Made by a program: the position numbers and the translations under genes. DNA of 64,000 nt from Psoroptes ovis (lineage: Eukaryota > Arthropoda > Arachnida > Sarcoptiformes > Psoroptidae). Of this stretch, positions 61,988 to 64,000 are shown in pieces. Numbering within the stretch: the first letter of the stretch is position 1; each line of letters starts with the position of its first letter. Under the pieces are notes generated by a model. It was not told where the DNA came from. It ran no database searches and saw only the letters and a program-made list of their open reading frames with translations. Location: NCBI GenBank assembly GCA_002943765.1, contig PQWQ01000007.1, positions 3,040,501-3,104,500 of the forward strand, in the 5' to 3' direction.

Positions 61988-62587
61988 TTAATATTTGCCA
62001 CCACCGCCAGCACCACCTGCACCACCAGCGCCACCATAGCCACCTGCACCGCCACCAATGCCATGATCCAAACCTTTAGCAATGACCGTTTCAATTTGTT
62101 CATGTGCTGGACGAACTTCTTGGATAACTTGTCGCAATGGTTGAATATGCATACGGATTTTCTGAATGACTGGTTTTTGTACATTTTGGATGAGCATATC
62201 TGGTTCAGCTGTGAGTGATTGTTTTTGTACTCTACCGACACCACCTGGTATACCGTTTTGTACGGCTTCAATGTTCGAACCACCACCATTGAATCGCATA
62301 ATAAGATTACCACCACCGCCATTAATATCAACGACTGTTGTGCGGCCACCAGAATTTGAAGTGCCTACAGCATAAGTTCTCACTTTTTGATTAGAATTGA
62401 CAGCAGCTTCGACTTTTGATGGACCATAAGAATCACCGTAGCCACCACCAATACCACCTCCGAAGCCTCCACCACCGTAGCCACCACCACCAATACCGCC
62501 GCCGAAGCCACCGCCACCATATGAAGCGTTAGCAATACCGAAAACGACGGCCAAAATTAAACCGGCAAATTTTTTGTCAGCAAACAT
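61988..62587 (-). CDS. Secreted glycine-rich protein B (cuticle-type), tandem copy
   Basis: 199 residues, single exon, same architecture as copy A: signal peptide (KKFAGLILAVVFGIANA), GGGFGGGIGGGY repeats to about residue 50, NSNQKVRTYAVGTSNSGGRT, LIMRFNGGGSNIEAVQNG, and the conserved block at residues 127-172, starting AEPDMLIQNVQKPVIQ and ending EVRPAHEQIETVIAKG, then a Gly/Ala tail ending GGGGKY. The Gly-rich ends differ from copy A in repeat number and unit, whereas 179 bp of the centre are almost identical at DNA level. Probably an extracellular matrix or cuticle component. TATA box 119 bp upstream. Confidence 0.88.
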   Translation of the reverse strand: MFADKKFAGLILAVVFGIANASYGGGGFGGGIGGGGYGGGGFGGGIGGGYGDSYGPSKVEAAVNSNQKVRTYAVGTSNSGGRTTVVDINGGGGNLIMRFNGGGSNIEAVQNGIPGGVGRVQKQSLTAEPDMLIQNVQKPVIQKIRMHIQPLRQVIQEVRPAHEQIETVIAKGLDHGIGGGAGGYGGAGGAGGAGGGGKY

Positions 62588-62705
62588 TTTTGAATGAAAT
62601 TTTTGTTGAAATTCACAAAATTATTTAAATATTTTTTGTTTGAATGATTTAAGCTCGATAAAACTGTTTGTTGAATGATGATTTTTTCACTATCAACATC
62701 AAAGG

Positions 62706-62713
62706 TTTATATA
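62706..62713 (-). promoter_or_regulatory. TATA box of glycine-rich gene B
   Basis: TATATAAA on the minus strand, 119 bp upstream of the ATG, a spacing similar to that in gene A. Confidence 0.55.
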
Positions 62714-64000
62714 CTTTGGAAAATTCCATTTTCAAAAGTATCAAATCATATCTCTTTCAAAGGTTCTCTATTTCTTATTGGTGTTCATTTACCCCCGGAA
62801 AAAATAACGAAAAACAAAATCAGGGTAAACAAACAAGCAAATAATAGAAAAAAGTCATGAATTTTAATTAACACGAATGGTACGTATTGTAACGGTTAAT
62901 TGGTTAATTGATTGATTGATTTAAATTAGCGTACGGTAACACTCATAATAATAATAATAATAATGATAATAATAACAATTTCTTTTCAAAAAAAAGTAAA
63001 AAACATAATTTATTTTAATGACGAAAAAAAACAATAACGAATAGGAAATACATTAAGATGTTCATTATTTTAATTGTTTGTTTGTTTTTTGTTTTCGTTT
63101 TAATTAATATTTCCATCATTAGTGTTAGTCATATTGAACAAATACTAATGAAAAAATGTCAATAATGATCAGCAAAATTTTTTTTTTTTTGAATTTCGAG
63201 ATTTTACCTTCCTTTCTTTTTCAAATTAATATTCAAATTGTCGTGATCACTTCAAAAATTCAATTAACAAATCAATTGATTTTGAATTTTAAGAATTTTC
63301 AGAATTCTTTTGAAAAGAAATTGTATTCTCAAACAAAATTAAATTTTCAAGAACAAAAAAATAAATTAAATGTGAATTGATTCAAAAAAATTGAAAATTA
63401 TAATTTCAAATGGATTTATTTTTTCATTTGATTCATTTGAACTGATGAATTGAATGGAATTTTTTTTTTGCTGAGAAAGAATTGATTTCCACTGCAGTTT
63501 GTTTTGTTTTTCAACTTTAAAAGACAAATTTTAAAATTAAGAATTGAAACTTAAAAAGTCAAAATCAAAAGTGCTCTTGATTTTAAGAAGTAATTTATTG
63601 ATTAAATAAAAGAAAATAAAAGAATTTGTATCAAATGATAACAAATAATAATTGTGATAAGTGCAACACAATCGTCAAGAACAAAAACAGACTTTTTTCC
63701 ACACGAAAAAAAACCCATTTTGAACCACTCCCAAAAATGTTTGCTTCACTGTAATAATTCAATAATTTTGTTAAATTAAAGGGTTACCTGTAATAAGGCA
63801 TAGTGGCTTCACCTGATAAGCAGGATGGAAAAAATTTTTATTGCATCATATTTTTGGTCAATAGAGATGAAAAAAATATCATTACGGTCATGTCCAATTC
63901 TTGACCCATCCGTTCCAAAAAGTGGGTCAAAAGTCAATTATCGCTATATCTCGGTCGTTTTAAGGTGGGGTGTCTCAATTTTTTCTATGATTAAAGGTTA
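62714..64000. other. Right edge, no gene seen
   Basis: AT-rich to about 63880. The last 120 bases are less AT-rich and contain TTGACCCA...TGGGTCAA as an 8-bp inverted pair (63900-63928). This may be the start of a repeat cut by the window edge. Confidence 0.4.

Noticed and set aside
1..64000. tRNA, rRNA or CRISPR arrays
   Set aside because: No B-box-like GGTTCGAATCC with a matching cloverleaf, no rRNA core sequences and no regularly spaced direct repeats were seen.

Overview
The window is arthropod nuclear DNA: very AT-rich, with short introns bounded by GT/AG, poly-Gln/Asn/Asp/Ser tracts in a transcription factor, a calcineurin catalytic subunit resembling arthropod versions, secreted glycine-rich proteins of cuticle type, and a UDP-glycosyltransferase with no signal peptide or membrane anchor. 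The last is known from mites, so an astigmatid mite (dust- or mange-mite lineage) is my best guess. That is inference; no taxonomic marker is present.

Left 7 kb (1-7000) is a retroelement graveyard with one fresh insertion. A 3.57-kb LTR element (541-4114) has two 382-bp LTRs that I read as identical, TG...CA ends and a perfect 6-bp target duplication, but its single ORF encodes only a BEL/Pao-type Gag plus aspartic protease. Around it lie decayed pieces: a helix-turn-helix of a Tc1/IS630-like transposase, a BEL/Pao polyprotein C-terminus, and a Copia 5' end (primer site plus Gag).

7.4-12.1 kb holds two convergent genes: an intronless UDP-glycosyltransferase (+) and a two-exon C2H2 zinc-finger protein (-).

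12-46.8 kb is a long stretch with no convincing complete gene. It contains microsatellites, short hairpin elements with mariner-like ends (about 17.6, 23.1, 37.5 kb, one half-copy at 32.4 kb), and a 1.74-kb hAT-type element (40486-42228, 8-bp target duplication) that carries other inverted-repeat elements inside it. Two tiny phase-compatible candidate exons on the minus strand (42996-43040 and 34965-34995) hint that part of it could be long introns.

46.8-57.5 kb is a complete calcineurin A gene on the minus strand, nine coding exons, 591 residues. Its 6.1-kb first intron contains an intronless gene for a secreted low-complexity protein on the same strand. That protein shares a 46-residue block with two tandem secreted glycine-rich proteins at 58963-59550 and 61988-62587, so three members of one family sit on both sides of calcineurin exon 1. 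The tandem pair also share a 179-bp tract with only three differences, suggesting gene conversion.

Gene structures were assembled by hand from reading frames, splice consensus, intron phase and known family motifs; no search was run.
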